Assembly (NCBI GenBank): GCA_902624015.1
Contig: CACNVV010000001.1
Span: 40,864 to 104,863, forward strand
Reading direction: 5' to 3'
Origin: an uncultured Pelagibacteraceae bacterium
GTDB taxonomy: Bacteria; Pseudomonadota; Alphaproteobacteria; Pelagibacterales; Pelagibacteraceae
Length of the DNA stretch: 64,000 nt
How positions within the stretch are numbered: the first letter of the stretch is position 1; the number at the start of each line of letters is the position of its first letter. This document shows positions 39,377 to 48,977 of the stretch, in pieces. Below the pieces are notes generated by a model. It had not been told where the DNA came from and did not search any database. It worked only from the letters and a program-made list of their open reading frames with translations. The position numbers and the translations under genes were made by a program.

Positions 39377-40381
39377 ATGAAGACCCCACTTTTAAAAAAA
39401 CAAGTCATTAAAATATTCCAAAAATTTGGTCTAAGTAAAGATCATGCTTTAATTTCTACTAATGCATTAATTAATGCAGAATTAGTTGGTGCTTATGGAC
39501 ATGGTTTATCTAGACTTAAGATGTACTGTGATCGAATTTCTAAAAAAGTAATTAATCCAAAACCAAAAATTAAAATTAAAAAAATTTCTACCTCAATTTC
39601 TCACATTGATGCAAATAATAGTATTGGTTTTGTTGCAGCTGATTTAGGAATTAAAACTGCAATTAAACATGCCCAAAAAACAGGAATAGGAATGGTAGCA
39701 GTTAAAAATAGTGGTCACTATGGTTTATCTGGTTATTACGCAGAACAAGCAGTGAAGAAAAATTTAATTACTATGATCTATACAAATGCTCCACCTGCAG
39801 TTGCTCCACATGGTGCATTAAAAACTTTGTTTGGAACAAATCCAATTTGTTTTGGATCCCCTACTGGTTCTAAAATTCCTTTTATTTTAGATACGTCAAT
39901 CTCAATGATTAATAGAGGAAAGATTAGAGTAGCAGCAAGAAACAATCAATCAATTCCTGCGGGAGTTGCTTTAGATAAGTTTGGTAAACCAACTACAAAT
40001 GCGAAAAAAGCTTTAGCGGGAGTTCAATTACCAATTGCAGGTTTTAGAGGCTCGGGACTTGCTTGGATGGTAGATATATTAAGTGGAGTTTTAACTGGCG
40101 GAAATCACGCAGGAAGAGTTAAAGATCCATTTGATGATTTTTCAGGTCCACAAAATATTGGACATTTATTTATTACTTTTAAAGCAAATTTATTTCAAAA
40201 AAATTATAACCAACGAATTAAAGATAATATTAAAACAATAAAAAAACTTCCTAAGATAAAAGGTGTTAAGGAAATAATGTATCCAGGACAAAATAAATAT
40301 GCCCGGTATAAAAATAACTCAAAAAAAGAAATTTCTATACCGGATATAATAAAGAAAGATTTGGAAACCTTAATAAGTTAA
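39377..40381 (+). CDS. Malate/L-lactate/sulfolactate dehydrogenase (Ldh_2) family
   Basis: GHGLSRLKMYCDRI; VAVKNSGHYGLSGYYAEQAV; GTNPICFGSPT; GFRGSGLAWMVDILSGVLTGG. Confidence 0.9.
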   Translation: MKTPLLKKQVIKIFQKFGLSKDHALISTNALINAELVGAYGHGLSRLKMYCDRISKKVINPKPKIKIKKISTSISHIDANNSIGFVAADLGIKTAIKHAQKTGIGMVAVKNSGHYGLSGYYAEQAVKKNLITMIYTNAPPAVAPHGALKTLFGTNPICFGSPTGSKIPFILDTSISMINRGKIRVAARNNQSIPAGVALDKFGKPTTNAKKALAGVQLPIAGFRGSGLAWMVDILSGVLTGGNHAGRVKDPFDDFSGPQNIGHLFITFKANLFQKNYNQRIKDNIKTIKKLPKIKGVKEIMYPGQNKYARYKNNSKKEISIPDIIKKDLETLIS

Positions 40382-40567
40382 CATCGTTAGAGCACCCAAA
40401 GAAACGATAACAGATGATAAAATTATTGTTCGTTTAACTTTTTCCTTCTTCTTTTCTTCCAGAAGTCTTTGCTTTAGAACATCCACGTTAACCCTTTTTG
40501 GAGTTTCGACATATTGAGAGGGGGTCTCTACAATCTCGGATGTTCTATTTAAGCTTTCTGTACTCAT
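40370..40567 (-). CDS. Small C-tail-anchored membrane protein
   Basis: 65 aa; VDVLKQRLLEEKKKEKVKRTIILSSVIVSLGALTML C-terminal TM. Confidence 0.6.
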   Translation of the reverse strand: MSTESLNRTSEIVETPSQYVETPKRVNVDVLKQRLLEEKKKEKVKRTIILSSVIVSLGALTMLTY

Positions 40568-40683
40568 ATTTAGTTTATAAATTTAATTTTAATCATTATT
40601 AGTTTAATTTTTACATACTAGGGTTGTCCAAAATGGGTTGACTCTATTTTCAATTTTGTTCATATTGGGTTTTTTTTTAAAAT

Positions 40684-41643
40684 ATGAACGCTATACCAAG
40701 TATTTCTGATCATATTGATGAGAAGGTAATCAATAAAGTAATTCAAGATAATTTTGCCGCACTGGCACCCTCTTATTTTACTTTAACTAGTAATTGGTTT
40801 GTCAGAGCATATGATCACTACAAAGATATAGATAAATTCGTTATCATTATATATCTGATAAATCTCAATCTTATATATTTCAGGCAAAATGGTGTAAAAA
40901 TAGACTACGACACTTTTTATAAGGATAAATCAATCGAAATTAACAAAATTAACATTTCAGATATCTCAAAAGATCTAGGAGTACCAAAAGAAAGTATCAG
41001 AAGAAAAGTTTTAGAATTAGAAAATGAAGGAACAATTAAAAGGTCTGGTAAAAAGATATTTATTGTAAGAAATACACTCTACTCAGCTAGAGCAACTAAC
41101 ACTTTAACAGAGCTTGCAACTATATTGCATGAATTTAATAAAATTTTAAAAAAAGAAAAACTAGTAACTGGAGTTTATTCAGTTAATGAAATAATTTCAG
41201 CAATGAAAGAAAATTTCTCTTATTGCTGGTATCAGTTTAATAAATTCTGGTTTATTTATATAAATAGATGGAGAGCTGAAATTAAAGATTTAGAATTTTT
41301 AGCTATTGGCATGGTAGTAATAATAAATGCAGTCAAGAATAAAGATTTTGTTCCAAAAAAAAATATGCGTTCATACCATGAATCAGTTATGGGTTCTGAT
41401 GTAAGAGGTGTAAATGCTATGTCAATTTCTGAGATAACCGGTATTCCAAGACCTACTGTTGTTAGAAAACTAAAATTTTTAATTGATAAAAAATATCTTC
41501 AAATAAATGAAAAAAAATTAATCTCTTTCAATGCTAAGGATAGTGCTTTTATAACAACAAAGGGAATGGTGAATAGAAATATGCTTAGCTTAAGCCATTT
41601 TATTTATAAAGTTTTTAATCAAATAAGAATAATCAATAACTAA
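40684..41643 (+). CDS. Putative transcriptional regulator with two winged-HTH-like segments
   Basis: ISDISKDLGVPKESIRRKVLELENEGTIKRSGKKIFI and ISEITGIPRPTVVRKLKFLIDKKYLQINEKKLI. Confidence 0.75.
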   Translation: MNAIPSISDHIDEKVINKVIQDNFAALAPSYFTLTSNWFVRAYDHYKDIDKFVIIIYLINLNLIYFRQNGVKIDYDTFYKDKSIEINKINISDISKDLGVPKESIRRKVLELENEGTIKRSGKKIFIVRNTLYSARATNTLTELATILHEFNKILKKEKLVTGVYSVNEIISAMKENFSYCWYQFNKFWFIYINRWRAEIKDLEFLAIGMVVIINAVKNKDFVPKKNMRSYHESVMGSDVRGVNAMSISEITGIPRPTVVRKLKFLIDKKYLQINEKKLISFNAKDSAFITTKGMVNRNMLSLSHFIYKVFNQIRIINN

Positions 41644-42491
41644 TTAGACTTTCTTAAAAAATAAATAAAAATAAATCCAGTTATATACATGATTAGTGCA
41701 TAAGCACCTGTTGGTAATGCATATAATATATCAGTACCAAATATTTGCGTAGAGACAAATAACGCTAACGTACCATTTTGTAATCCACATTCTAAAGCAA
41801 TACACTTCATTTGTTTAACACCTGAAGTAAAAGCTTTTGCAATGTAATATGCGATAACCATCATTGATACATTTAAAATTAAAGCAATTAAACCTGCTTG
41901 TTTTATAAAGCTACTAAAATTTTCTCTTTCTGAATAAAAGGCAGCTACAAAAAAAACAGCAAACAATACTATGTTAAGTTTGTTAAATATTTCAACTTTA
42001 GAAGATATAAAATTTTCAGCAAATTTTCTGATAATCATTCCTAAAATCACAGGTACTGTTACAACTAAAAACATTTTTAAAGCTATTCCTGTCATTGAAA
42101 TATTTTGAGAAACCTCTGTTATTCCTAACATATCTGCGGATGTAAAGATTATTAAAGGAACTGTAATTATACTTAGTAAGCTAATTACAGCAGTCAAAGA
42201 TATTGATAACGCAACATCTCCATCAGCAAATTTTGTCATTACATTAGATGTTACACCTCCTGGAGCTGCAGCTATAATCATAACCCCTATTGCTATTTCA
42301 GGCGGTGTTTTTAAAATTAAAATTAATATGTATGCTACAATTGGAAGAATTATTAATTGAGAAATAAAACCAACTATAAAATCTTTTGGCGCTTTGAATA
42401 CTCTTCCAAAATCTTCTGGTTTTAATCCTAGACCTAAGCCTAACATTATCAAGGCCAATATGATTGGCGCTATCTTAGTTACAATCTCCAA
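41640..42491 (-). CDS. Bile acid:sodium symporter (BASS) family transporter
   Basis: IMLGLGLGLKPEDFGRVFKAPK; ALECGLQNGTLALFVS. Confidence 0.9.
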   Translation of the reverse strand: MEIVTKIAPIILALIMLGLGLGLKPEDFGRVFKAPKDFIVGFISQLIILPIVAYILILILKTPPEIAIGVMIIAAAPGGVTSNVMTKFADGDVALSISLTAVISLLSIITVPLIIFTSADMLGITEVSQNISMTGIALKMFLVVTVPVILGMIIRKFAENFISSKVEIFNKLNIVLFAVFFVAAFYSERENFSSFIKQAGLIALILNVSMMVIAYYIAKAFTSGVKQMKCIALECGLQNGTLALFVSTQIFGTDILYALPTGAYALIMYITGFIFIYFLRKSN

Positions 42492-42587
42492 ATTTTCCCC
42501 CTCTGAATTGATTATATAAAGTTGTTAATTTGATATAAAGAAATTTTTTGTATGTACATGTTTAGTTTTTTCACATATTGGTACAAA

Positions 42588-43499
42588 ATGCTCTCAAACA
42601 AAGAAATTATCTGTCCAAATAACTTATTAGATTTAGCTCATAAAAAAAAAGGAGTTAAAGTTGCAGTTGTAAATGCTGGCAAACCTTTGCCTATGTTATC
42701 CGTCCAAGACGCGGTTAATGAAAATTTAATTGAGCCCATATTTATTGGTCATGAAGTAGAAATTCAAAAATGTGCTGAAGATATTAAATGGGATATTTCA
42801 AAATATGAGCTTATTCATGAGCCTATAGAAAATGATACGGCTAAAATTGCAGCTAAATTAGCAAGTGAAGGTAAGGTGCAAATAATAGTGAAAGGGCATA
42901 TTCATACTGATGTACTTATGAAAGAAGTCCTTAAACGTGAATATAATTTGTTGGGAAAAACAAGATTAAGTCATATCTGGCATATGACTATCGGTAAAGA
43001 TGATAAGCCGCTAATTATTACTGATGGAGCATTAAATGTTTTACCAAATGTTAAAACAAAAATGCATATTCTTAAGAATGTCGTTAATTTTTCAAATAGA
43101 ATAGGATTAGAGAGACCAAAAGTATCTGTATTATCTGCAACAGAAGAAGTTTTGGAAAGTGTCCCAAGTTCTATTGAGGCTGCAGAAATAACAAAATTAG
43201 CCAAAGAAGAAAATTTAAATGCTGACGTATTTGGCCCTTTAGCATTTGACAACAGTATTTCAAAAAAATCAGCAGCAATAAAAGGAATTAAAAATTTAGT
43301 TGCTGGTGAGGCGGATGTATTGTTAGTGCCGAGTGTAGAAACTGGGAATGCTTTAGTAAAAATGCTGATATATTTTAGTGGAGCATGTGCCGCAGGAGTT
43401 GTAGTAGGTGGAAAAGTGCCAGTCGTTATTACAAGTAGATCTGATGAAGCTCAAGCGCGCTTAGCCTCAATTGCCGCTGCAGTAGTTGCTTTAGACTAA
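42588..43499 (+). CDS. pta: Phosphate acetyl/butyryltransferase family protein
   Basis: PTA_PTB family (IIVKGHIHTDVLMKEVL; LITDGALNVLPNV; VLLVPSVETGNALVKMLIYFSGA). Likely start at internal Met 42588. Confidence 0.85.
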   Translation: MLSNKEIICPNNLLDLAHKKKGVKVAVVNAGKPLPMLSVQDAVNENLIEPIFIGHEVEIQKCAEDIKWDISKYELIHEPIENDTAKIAAKLASEGKVQIIVKGHIHTDVLMKEVLKREYNLLGKTRLSHIWHMTIGKDDKPLIITDGALNVLPNVKTKMHILKNVVNFSNRIGLERPKVSVLSATEEVLESVPSSIEAAEITKLAKEENLNADVFGPLAFDNSISKKSAAIKGIKNLVAGEADVLLVPSVETGNALVKMLIYFSGACAAGVVVGGKVPVVITSRSDEAQARLASIAAAVVALD

Positions 43500-43508
43500 A
43501 TGATTCAT

Positions 43509-43528
43509 TGAATTTCAAAAGAAATTCA
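43509..43528. other. 20-bp perfect dyad (operator or RNA hairpin) upstream of the HpsN-like gene
   Basis: TGAATTTC-AAAA-GAAATTCA. Confidence 0.55.
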
Positions 43529-43559
43529 TTTAAATAAATTTAAATTTTAAAGGAGAGAA

Positions 43560-44846
43560 ATGGCAATTACATACTTAAAAAAATCACCAAAAACATCATC
43601 AACTGACGATACAAAAACAAGAGAAATAGTAGAAAATATTCTAAAAGATATTGAGACTAGTAAAGAAGAAGGTTGTAAAGAGCTTTCAAAAAAGTTTGAT
43701 AAATATGAAGGTGATGTAATTGTTTCAAAAGAAAAAATTGAAGAAATAAAAAAAAATTTAGATCAAAAAACTAAAGATGATATTCAGTTCTCTCACGAGA
43801 GAGTTAGAAAATTTGCTGAAGCACAATTAAAAAATTATGGCCAAGACTTTGAAGTTGAATTATCTGACGGTTTATTTGCAGGACAAAAACTTATTCCAGT
43901 AAATACGGCAGGTTGTTATGTTCCAGCTGGGAGATATGCTCATATAGCTTCAGCTGTAATGAGTGTAACAACAGCAAAAGTTGCTGGTGTAAAAAATATT
44001 TTAGTTTGCAGTTCACCGAAACCTAGTGTTGGTGTACATCCGTCAATTGTTTATACAGCTGACTTATGTGGTGCTGACGTGATAATGAATTTAGGTGGTG
44101 TACAAGCTATTGCAGCAATGACAAACGGTTTATTTGGAAATGCCCCTGCGGATATTTTAGTTGGGCCTGGAAACCAATTTGTTGCTGAAGCAAAAAGAAT
44201 TTTATTTGGAAAAGTTGGTATAGATTTATTTGCAGGACCTACAGAAATTGCAGTAATTGCAGACGAGACAGCTGATCCTGAAATGGTTGCATATGATTTA
44301 GTTGGACAAGCAGAACACGGTTATAATTCTCCAGCCTGGTTGTTTACTAAAAGTAAAAAAGTTGCAGATTATGTAATGGAAAGAGTTCCAGAATTAATTG
44401 CAGATTTACCAGATCTTCCTAGAGAAAATTCAGGTGCTGCATGGAGAGATTATGGTGAGGTAATTCTTTGTGATACTGATGAAGAGATCGCTAAAGTTAG
44501 TGATGAATATGCTCCAGAACATTTAGAAGTCCAGACTAAAAATTTACAATGGTACCACGACAGATTAAAAAATTATGGATCTTTATTCATTGGTGAAGAA
44601 ACAACTGTTGCTTATGGAGATAAATGTTCAGGTACAAATCACATTTTGCCTACAAAAGGTGCTGGTAGATACACAGGTGGCTTGTTTGTTGGAAAATTTA
44701 TCAAGACATTGAGTTTCCAAAGAATGAGCAAGGCTGCAACAAAAGAAGTCGGTGCTGCTTGTGCAAGAATTTCTAGATACGAAGGAATGGAGGCACATGC
44801 TAGAACTGGTGATGTAAGATTAAGAAAATACGGTTTTCAAAACTAA
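43560..44846 (+). CDS. Histidinol dehydrogenase-superfamily enzyme, resembling sulfopropanediol 3-dehydrogenase (HpsN)
   Basis: HisD fold motifs (AGCYVPAGRYAHIASAVMSVTTAKVAGV, GPGNQFVAEAKRILFG, QAEHGYNSPAWL, YGDKCSGTNHILPT) and not in a his operon. HpsN rather than HisD is inferred. Confidence 0.8.
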   Translation: MAITYLKKSPKTSSTDDTKTREIVENILKDIETSKEEGCKELSKKFDKYEGDVIVSKEKIEEIKKNLDQKTKDDIQFSHERVRKFAEAQLKNYGQDFEVELSDGLFAGQKLIPVNTAGCYVPAGRYAHIASAVMSVTTAKVAGVKNILVCSSPKPSVGVHPSIVYTADLCGADVIMNLGGVQAIAAMTNGLFGNAPADILVGPGNQFVAEAKRILFGKVGIDLFAGPTEIAVIADETADPEMVAYDLVGQAEHGYNSPAWLFTKSKKVADYVMERVPELIADLPDLPRENSGAAWRDYGEVILCDTDEEIAKVSDEYAPEHLEVQTKNLQWYHDRLKNYGSLFIGEETTVAYGDKCSGTNHILPTKGAGRYTGGLFVGKFIKTLSFQRMSKAATKEVGAACARISRYEGMEAHARTGDVRLRKYGFQN

Positions 44847-44863
44847 TTAATTGAGGATTTAAA

Positions 44864-45229
44864 ATGAAAAAATTTGATGAACTCATGAGTGTAGGAAGTG
44901 AAATTGAAAACATTACTGCTGAAGATGCAAAGAAAAAATTAAATGATCCTAATGTTCAATTTATTGACGTAAGAGATAAAGATAGTTTTTCTAAAGGTAC
45001 AATAGGAAATGCCATACACATGGACAGAGGATTGCTTGAATTTTATTTAGCAGAGGGAAGTCCTTTAGAAAATGATATTTTTAAAAATAATCCAGATAAA
45101 GAGTTTGTAGTTTTTTGTGGTTTAGGCGGTCAAGGTACTCTTGCTACAAAAACAATGAAAGACATGGGTGTCAAAAATGTTAAAAACATTACTGGCGGAA
45201 TGTCTGAGTGGGATAAAATAAAAGATTAA
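44864..45229 (+). CDS. Rhodanese-like domain protein
   Basis: VQFIDVRDKDSFSKGTIGNAIHM; EFVVFCGLGGQGTLATKTM, active-site Cys. Confidence 0.9.
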   Translation: MKKFDELMSVGSEIENITAEDAKKKLNDPNVQFIDVRDKDSFSKGTIGNAIHMDRGLLEFYLAEGSPLENDIFKNNPDKEFVVFCGLGGQGTLATKTMKDMGVKNVKNITGGMSEWDKIKD

Positions 45230-46488
45230 TTTTTATTTAATTTTAAATCCAAATATAGTGCTGCTGACCAAGAAAAATTATTTGCACCCATTGGTTTGCC
45301 ATTTTTGCAACTGTAATATTCGTGAAATCCTTTTTTTTCTACCAATCTAATAGTACTTTGTTTAATTTTTTTTGAGTATTTTTTGTCCTTATTCATGAGG
45401 CCCTTGCATATAAACCAATTACAATTAACCCATACAGGACCTCTCCAATAACGTTTTTCCTCAAAGCTTTTGTGATTAGGTTTTATTGAAGAAAAGAAAT
45501 ATTTTTCTTTTACGTTATGTTTTTTTAAGCTTTTGATCAAAAAATCATTTATCTTATGATTATTAATATCAGCAAATAATACTAAGTAATTTGTTATAGA
45601 TGGGACTGATATTTTTTTTTTATTTCTTAAATCAAATGAAAAAAAAGAACCCTTTTTTTTGTCAAAAAATCTTAAAATATTTCTCTCAGTGAGTTTTACA
45701 TAATTAATTATTTTTGAGCCATCTAGATTAAATTTTTTTAAAAGTATAATTAAGTCTTTATTAGCTTTGAGAAATAAAGAATTAAATCCAATATCAACGA
45801 CATTGAACAATGCAGTATTGAATATTTTTTTTGGATTATACTTCTTTTTTCTTAGATCGTTTTTAATCGTTACATACCTATCATAGTCAATATTTAAAGG
45901 TCGATGTTCTGGATTAACAACTTTATTATCAGCTCTTTTGTATTGTATATTTTTTTCAATTTCAACTTTACTCATTGGTCCATCCCAAAGTGAAGAATTA
46001 TCATAACCACTTTCCCAGGGATGAAGTATTGATACCAAACCTGTTTTTTTGGGATCTCTATATTTAATAAACCATTCATGAGATTTTTTAATTTTAATTA
46101 TAAATTTTTTAATTTCTTTTTTTTGTTTTTGAGAAATTTTGTTTTTATCTATTATTTGTTTTAAAATACTTGCAAGTACTGGTGGCTGAGTTATCCCAGA
46201 TGAGCGTACTTTATTTCCACAATTCCAAGCAGTATGATTAGGATAATAATTTGTATCTGTATTATGAAACAATATATGTGGAACCATTCCATCTTTCCAT
46301 TGCCCATCTAAAAGTGTCTTAATTTCTTTTAATGCAAAATTTAAATTAAAATAAGAATATCCTAATGCAATAAATGCTGAATCCCAGTTCCATTGAGCAG
46401 GATAAAGTTTGTTATTTGTCGGTAAGGTATATCCTCTTTTCCTATTTCCAATTAAAATTTTTTGAGCATTTTTAATAAACTTATTCAT
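45226..46488 (-). CDS. GH63/MGH1-like glycoside hydrolase (mannosylglycerate/glucosylglycerate hydrolase-like)
   Basis: LYPAQWNWDSAFIALGY; HPWESGYDNSSLWDGPM; RYWRGPVWVNCNW. Confidence 0.78.
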   Translation of the reverse strand: MNKFIKNAQKILIGNRKRGYTLPTNNKLYPAQWNWDSAFIALGYSYFNLNFALKEIKTLLDGQWKDGMVPHILFHNTDTNYYPNHTAWNCGNKVRSSGITQPPVLASILKQIIDKNKISQKQKKEIKKFIIKIKKSHEWFIKYRDPKKTGLVSILHPWESGYDNSSLWDGPMSKVEIEKNIQYKRADNKVVNPEHRPLNIDYDRYVTIKNDLRKKKYNPKKIFNTALFNVVDIGFNSLFLKANKDLIILLKKFNLDGSKIINYVKLTERNILRFFDKKKGSFFSFDLRNKKKISVPSITNYLVLFADINNHKINDFLIKSLKKHNVKEKYFFSSIKPNHKSFEEKRYWRGPVWVNCNWFICKGLMNKDKKYSKKIKQSTIRLVEKKGFHEYYSCKNGKPMGANNFSWSAALYLDLKLNKN

Positions 46489-47681
46489 TATCCTTTAACG
46501 CTTCCTGCCGTCAAACCGCTAACTAGATATTTTTCAAAATAAACAAATATAAACAATACTGGTAATGTAACAACAACTGACCCTGCCATTAAATATTGTC
46601 TTGGCGTTTCAGCATCTCCACTTAAGTATTGAATAGCTCTTGATAATGTAAATGAATTTGGATTATCTAAAAACATTAAAGAAAATAAAAATTCATTCCA
46701 AGCAATCATAAAAACATATAAAGCAACAGATGAAATAGCTGGAATACTTAATGGAATTATAATTTTTGTAATAATTCCAAACCAACTTAATTTGTCTAAA
46801 ATTGCAGCTTCTTCTAATTCTTTTGGTATACTTTTGAAGTATCCCTGTAACATATAAATAGCTACTGGGAGTGTTGTTGCCGTATACACAATTAATAAAC
46901 CCTCTATTGAATTACGTAAACCTAATTGACTAAATATTGTATACAACGGAATAACTAGAACGATTGCAGGAAACATATATATTATAAGTATAGATGTAGA
47001 TAAAAATGTTTTTCCAAAGAAATTTAATCTTGCAACTGCATAAGCAGCAGGTATTGCAAAAAGAAGAGTGATAATAACAGTACCGACAGAAACAATTGTA
47101 CTAATCACAATATATTTTCCAAATTTGTAAGATTTAAAAATTACAAAATAAGATTTAAATAAATCTTTTATATCTTGGCCAAAATTTATACTAAAATCTA
47201 AAGGATTCACTAACAATGCTATTTGTGTTTTAAAACTTGTTACTAACATCATGTAAAATGGAAAAAGTATTACAAATGAAAAAAATAAAATTCCAAATAA
47301 AGTTAAAAAATCAAATAAAATTACTTGAGTAGAGTGCTCTTCTTTTAAACCTATAAAAGTATATTTACTAATTTTATTGGTGAAAAAATATAATATTAAA
47401 AATACTCCAACATTATACCAAATTGGTAATTTTTGTATTAAGTAACCATCACAAAAAACGAATATGGAAGAAAAAATTATGGATTTATAAATTGATTTAA
47501 TTCTATCACCTATTCCTAAGTGAGCTAATGATATTAAAAAACCAAATATAAAAATTATTTCTATATTAAAGCTATTAATACTTAGACCTTGCAATGTTGC
47601 TAATATCTTCCAAATCGAAATTAAAAAAATTAAGAAAAAAGTTGATATCAATGAAAATAATATTGTATTTTTAGTTCTCAT
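46488..47681 (-). CDS. Carbohydrate ABC transporter permease (MalG-type)
   Basis: EEAAILDKLSWFGIITKIIIPLSIPAISSVALYVFMIAWNEFLF EAA loop; YLVSGLTAGSVKG C-terminus. Confidence 0.92.
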   Translation of the reverse strand: MRTKNTILFSLISTFFLIFLISIWKILATLQGLSINSFNIEIIFIFGFLISLAHLGIGDRIKSIYKSIIFSSIFVFCDGYLIQKLPIWYNVGVFLILYFFTNKISKYTFIGLKEEHSTQVILFDFLTLFGILFFSFVILFPFYMMLVTSFKTQIALLVNPLDFSINFGQDIKDLFKSYFVIFKSYKFGKYIVISTIVSVGTVIITLLFAIPAAYAVARLNFFGKTFLSTSILIIYMFPAIVLVIPLYTIFSQLGLRNSIEGLLIVYTATTLPVAIYMLQGYFKSIPKELEEAAILDKLSWFGIITKIIIPLSIPAISSVALYVFMIAWNEFLFSLMFLDNPNSFTLSRAIQYLSGDAETPRQYLMAGSVVVTLPVLFIFVYFEKYLVSGLTAGSVKG

Positions 47682-48930
47682 CTGCTCTCTTTCCTAAAAG
47701 TTTAAAATAAAAAAACATAAACATTAAAAGCAATACAACGATTACTATTGAAACAGCGGAGCCCATTCCAATGTCTGATATTGCAAAACCTTGTTGATAA
47801 ACATTTATTGGTAAAGTTCTTGTTCCTGATGCACCTCCAGTTAATAAAAAGACGTCCTCAAATTTATTAAAATTCCATATAAATCTAATCATGAATAAAA
47901 TCGAAATTACTGCAGTAATTTGGGGAAGTGTAATATTAAAAAATTTTTGAAAGGGACTAGCCCCATCAACGTCAGCTGCCTCATATAATTCTTTTGGAAT
48001 AGCTTGAAGTCTTGCAAGAATAAATAAAAAGGCTAGAGGGAAATACCTCCAAATTTCAAACATTATAACTGTTGTAAGTGCTAACCTTAATTTAAATTCA
48101 AAGCCCAAAACACTAATTTCAATATATTTTTGTCCAAGGAGATTTATTGGAGTTTCAATAATTTGATAATTTAATAATAAGCTATTTAAGGTACCACTAT
48201 TAGGGTCTAGTAGAAGTTCCCAAGTATAAGCTAAAGCAACAACTGGAGCAACATAAGGGAAAAGGAGAACACTTCTCATAAATGTTCTTCCATAAAATTT
48301 TTGATTAACCATCTGAGCGGTTAAGATACCGAATACTATTGAACCAACAGTTCCAAAAAATGTGTAATAAAAAGTTGTTAGTAGTAAATCTACAAATTCA
48401 TTTTCAAATAAAACTTTTTTAAAATTTTTGAGAGTAAAGTTGGTATTAAGCAATATATTATCAGATTTCCCATCTAATTTTGGTTTAATCGATTTTAGTT
48501 TTTTTTTATCTATTTTTGATCCATCATTTGTTGCAAATATTACTTGAAAATTTTCTCTATATTTAGCTTGCCAATTTCCAAATTCACATTTTAAGTTATA
48601 CTTTTCGTAAGAACATCTTGGATCTAAATTTTCAATTTCAAAATTTTTTGGGAAACTGTCTTGAAAAGAAACATCTCTTATTTCTTGAATTAATGAACTG
48701 TTTCTTAACTTATATAATATCTTTATTTTAGAAGGTTCATTAGAAACAGATTTTACAATTTTTTTTGCTCTTGGTTCTGGAATTCTAATATCTTTTAATT
48801 CAACCTCTTTAAAGCTGATCCAAATATTTGCAAAAATTGGAAATAAAATTATTGAAAAAACTAAAAGGACTGCAGGTAATGTGAGTATGTATGCAGTTTT
48901 TTTTTCTGTGTTTGCTAAAGTATCATTCAT
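47671..48930 (-). CDS. Carbohydrate ABC transporter permease (MalF-type) with periplasmic insertion
   Basis: YEAADVDGASPFQKFFNITLPQITAVISILFMIRFIWNFNKFEDVFLLTGG; ~125 aa insertion after TM1. Confidence 0.92.
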   Translation of the reverse strand: MNDTLANTEKKTAYILTLPAVLLVFSIILFPIFANIWISFKEVELKDIRIPEPRAKKIVKSVSNEPSKIKILYKLRNSSLIQEIRDVSFQDSFPKNFEIENLDPRCSYEKYNLKCEFGNWQAKYRENFQVIFATNDGSKIDKKKLKSIKPKLDGKSDNILLNTNFTLKNFKKVLFENEFVDLLLTTFYYTFFGTVGSIVFGILTAQMVNQKFYGRTFMRSVLLFPYVAPVVALAYTWELLLDPNSGTLNSLLLNYQIIETPINLLGQKYIEISVLGFEFKLRLALTTVIMFEIWRYFPLAFLFILARLQAIPKELYEAADVDGASPFQKFFNITLPQITAVISILFMIRFIWNFNKFEDVFLLTGGASGTRTLPINVYQQGFAISDIGMGSAVSIVIVVLLLMFMFFYFKLLGKRADEN

Positions 48931-48966
48931 AAAAAAAGCGGATAATTTATATTATCCGCTTTTTTA
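48931..48966 (-). terminator. Intrinsic terminator/attenuator between SBP and permease genes (A/T tracts on both sides)
   Basis: AAAAAAAGCGGATAAT-TTAT-ATTATCCGCTTTTTT. Confidence 0.88.
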
Positions 48967-48977
48967 AAAAATTTAAA

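Noticed and set aside
38337-39389. 350-aa minus-strand ORF
   Set aside because: Antisense to the conserved tauC permease core; composition looks like a shadow ORF, with no family motif.
43560-44846. Calling this gene hisD
   Set aside because: Its neighbours are not histidine biosynthesis genes and the sequence resembles HpsN-type dehydrogenases, so no symbol was assigned.
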